Shown here in pieces: positions 62,374 to 64,000 of a stretch of DNA of 64,000 nucleotides. The translations under genes were made by a program, and so were the position numbers. The notes beneath the pieces are model-generated. The model saw nothing but the letters and a program-made list of their open reading frames with translations. It did not search any database and had not been told where the DNA came from. Every line of letters starts with the position of its first letter. The first letter of the stretch is position 1. This DNA comes from CAZBXD01 sp965216395 (GTDB lineage: Bacteria; Pseudomonadota; Alphaproteobacteria; Micavibrionales; SZUA-601), in the NCBI GenBank assembly GCA_965216395.1, contig OZ244156.1, positions 1,302,001 to 1,366,000 on the forward strand, given 5' to 3'.

Positions 62374-62952
62374 TTAAATCGCTTTTTCTAATTTTAAAAT
62401 TTCTTGTTTCATTTCAATTCCATGCGCAAATCCGCCCATTGAAAATCCACCTTTACCATCATTGGCCATAACGCGGTGGCAAGGCACAATAAGATTAATC
62501 GGGTTTTTATTGAGGGCTGAACCCACAGCACGCGCCGCACCGGGAATCTGAATACGGCGCGCCATTTCACCATAGGTAACCAATTCAAGAGGTTTTAAAC
62601 AAAGCAATTCTTGCCATACTTTTAACTGAAATGGACGGCCTTTCAATAAAATTGGTAATGTTTGATTACAAGAAATGTCTAATTCGCCGTTTTGAAAAAT
62701 ATGACTAACAAGACGTTGGGCGCGTATATCATCTTGAATGATTTCATTATACGGCCATAACATCTGTAACTTTGCTATAGCAATAATATCATCATCTTTT
62801 TGTGCAAAATTGAAAAAACAAAGCGCATCTTCATACCACCCCGTAAGAACCCATCCCAACGGACTATTTGCAAAGCCATAAATAATATGATCACGACCAA
62901 AACCAGACCGATAATCTTTGAGAGTTATACCATTAAGATTCTTTGCACGCAT
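62374..62952 (-). CDS. ogt: Methylated-DNA-protein-cysteine S-methyltransferase
   Basis: 192 residues. Active site NLIVPCHRVMANDGKGGF with acceptor Cys, RNA/DNA-binding helix-turn-helix VTYGEMARRIQIPGAARAVGSALNKNP before it, and an N-terminal ribonuclease-H-like domain. Removes methyl from O6-methylguanine in a single-turnover reaction. No Ada domain, hence ogt. Next to nth on the opposite strand, so two repair genes are divergent. Confidence 0.95.
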   Translation of the reverse strand: MRAKNLNGITLKDYRSGFGRDHIIYGFANSPLGWVLTGWYEDALCFFNFAQKDDDIIAIAKLQMLWPYNEIIQDDIRAQRLVSHIFQNGELDISCNQTLPILLKGRPFQLKVWQELLCLKPLELVTYGEMARRIQIPGAARAVGSALNKNPINLIVPCHRVMANDGKGGFSMGGFAHGIEMKQEILKLEKAI

Positions 62953-62976
62953 ACATATATTTGTTAATCTGAATCT

Positions 62977-63612
62977 ATGATGAATGCAACTGAGATTCGC
63001 GAATTTTTTAAAATATTGCGCGAAAAAGACCCGGCTCCGACTAGCGATCTGGAATGGACCAATCCTTACACTTTACTTGTTGCTGTTACTTTATCCGCTC
63101 AAGCCACAGATGTTGGCGTTAATAAAGCAACAAAAAGCTTATTTAAAGTAGCTGACACACCAGAAAAGATGGCTAAATTAGGGATAGATCGCCTCAAAGA
63201 TTACATAAAAACGATTGGTCTGTATAATAATAAGGCAAAAAATGTGATCGCCGCAGCGAACATGCTGATCAAAGATTTTAATTCAAAAGTACCAGAAAAC
63301 CGTGATGATTTAATAAAATTACCAGGTGTGGGCCGAAAAACAGCAAATGTTGTGCTCAATGTTGCATTTGGTCATCATACAATGGCGGTTGATACACATA
63401 TTTTTAGGGTGGCCAATCGAACAGGCATGGCCTCTGGGAAAACCCCTGATGCGATTGAAAAAGCTTTATTAAAAGTTATTCCTGAAGAATTTATGTTGCA
63501 TGCGCATCATTGGCTTATTCTGCATGGTCGTTATATATGTAAGGCACGAAAACCAGATTGTGTACATTGTCCCGTCTATCATTTATGCCAATTCGAAGAA
63601 AAAACAGTATAA
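62977..63612 (+). CDS. nth: Endonuclease III
   Basis: 211 residues. Helix-hairpin-helix LPGVGRKTANVVLNVAFG (catalytic Lys), catalytic Asp in VDTHIFRVANR, and C-terminal [4Fe-4S] loop CKARKPDCVHCPVYHLC. DNA N-glycosylase and AP lyase for oxidised pyrimidines. Divergent from ogt by 24 bp. Confidence 0.98.
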   Translation: MMNATEIREFFKILREKDPAPTSDLEWTNPYTLLVAVTLSAQATDVGVNKATKSLFKVADTPEKMAKLGIDRLKDYIKTIGLYNNKAKNVIAAANMLIKDFNSKVPENRDDLIKLPGVGRKTANVVLNVAFGHHTMAVDTHIFRVANRTGMASGKTPDAIEKALLKVIPEEFMLHAHHWLILHGRYICKARKPDCVHCPVYHLCQFEEKTV

Positions 63613-63724
63613 AATGTTTTATCAAAACGATATCGTTAAGTATTCGATAGGTTTTTTCTTTTAATGTCACAATTATTGTTTAAGTTAAATCTATATCAAT
63701 AGAGGATAGATAGGATCTTTTTTC

Positions 63725-64000
63725 ATGAAAATACTCATTATAGATCGTGATCGGTTATCAACACAGCTCATCAAATCTAAACTAGAAAGTGATCATCACA
63801 TCACGATTGAGCCCGTTAAAAAAGATGCGATGGCGCTGCTTGAAAAAGAACATTTCGATATCGTGATTATTGATCCTGCACCACTTCCTTCGGCGAAAGC
63901 CCTCGCCATGCAATTAAGGTGGCGTAAAACCGAACATTATACTTATTTGCTCTTATTGACCAATGAAACAACTATGGAAGAAGTTGTCCGTTCAGGCATG
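63725..64000 (+). CDS. Response regulator receiver domain protein (C-terminus cut by window edge)
   Basis: 92 residues seen. Start MKILIIDRDRLSTQLIKSKL with the acidic pair as DRD, phospho-acceptor Asp in IVIIDPAP, and conserved Thr-like LLLLTN. The frame is open at the window end, so an output domain may follow. Single gene 112 bp after nth. The domain is receiver-like, though the phosphoacceptor surroundings are somewhat unusual. Confidence 0.75.
   Translation, partial: MKILIIDRDRLSTQLIKSKLESDHHITIEPVKKDAMALLEKEHFDIVIIDPAPLPSAKALAMQLRWRKTEHYTYLLLLTNETTMEEVVRSGM

Overview
The window reads as a chromosomal stretch of an AT-rich alphaproteobacterium. The cytochrome oxidase genes lie in the alphaproteobacterial order (ctaC, ctaD, ctaB, a coxF-like small gene, ctaG, ctaE, surf1, M16 peptidase). 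An FzlA-type GST and a CTTG-N18-CTTAT heat-shock-like promoter before dnaK also fit this class. The order or genus cannot be fixed from sequence reading alone.

Layout. (1) 1-5.1 kb, stress sensing on the minus strand: a hybrid histidine kinase cut by the left edge, an H-NOX haem/NO sensor just upstream of it, then a Fur-family repressor with katG 4 bp downstream and a 25-bp palindrome over the fur promoter. (2) 5.2-18.9 kb, a strongly AT-rich accessory island bounded by two exact 22-nt direct repeats, with a remnant serine recombinase and tRNA-Tyr at its right edge. It holds a LOG-type/phosphoribosyltransferase pair, a TrpR-like regulator, a hipBA toxin-antitoxin with three operators at exact 50-bp spacing, a frameshifted acetyltransferase, a VOC protein and two convergent operons. 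The plus operon encodes a LysA-like PLP decarboxylase, a cytochrome P450, a TmrB-like ATPase, a YqcI/YcgG (GntA-like) protein and an uncharacterised protein with weak class II aminoacyl-tRNA-synthetase-like features. The minus operon encodes a methyltransferase, two dCTP-deaminase-like proteins (one with the catalytic Glu replaced by Gln) and an MccF-type S66 peptidase. (3) 19-37 kb, housekeeping: tRNA-Tyr, rlmB, pheST, rpmI-rplT, gpt, polA, tRNA-Arg, several conserved unknowns, a divergent CobT/CobD pair, a YgjP-type metalloprotein and a MATE exporter. (4) 37.4-46.5 kb, the cytochrome oxidase cluster interrupted by a small unknown gene and an M32 carboxypeptidase. (5) 46.6-57.1 kb, mixed genes: an outer-membrane-like protein, an alpha/beta hydrolase, yqgE, cytochrome b561, fzlA-like, an SDR, a PAS histidine kinase, a large protein with a degenerate GGDEF-like segment, and lepA. 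(6) 57.2-64 kb: a broken small ORF, dnaK and dnaJ with an FMN reductase between them, an EamA-type exporter, ogt, nth, and a response regulator cut by the right edge.

The most interesting region is the island. Two families known for protection against nucleoside or nucleotide antibiotics (TmrB for tunicamycin, MccF for microcin C) sit with nucleotide-modifying, oxidising, methylating and amino-acid-processing enzymes in two tightly packed operons that converge with a 6-bp overlap. I infer a cryptic pathway for a nucleoside- or aminoacyl-nucleotide-like metabolite with built-in self-immunity. This is a hypothesis from gene content only.
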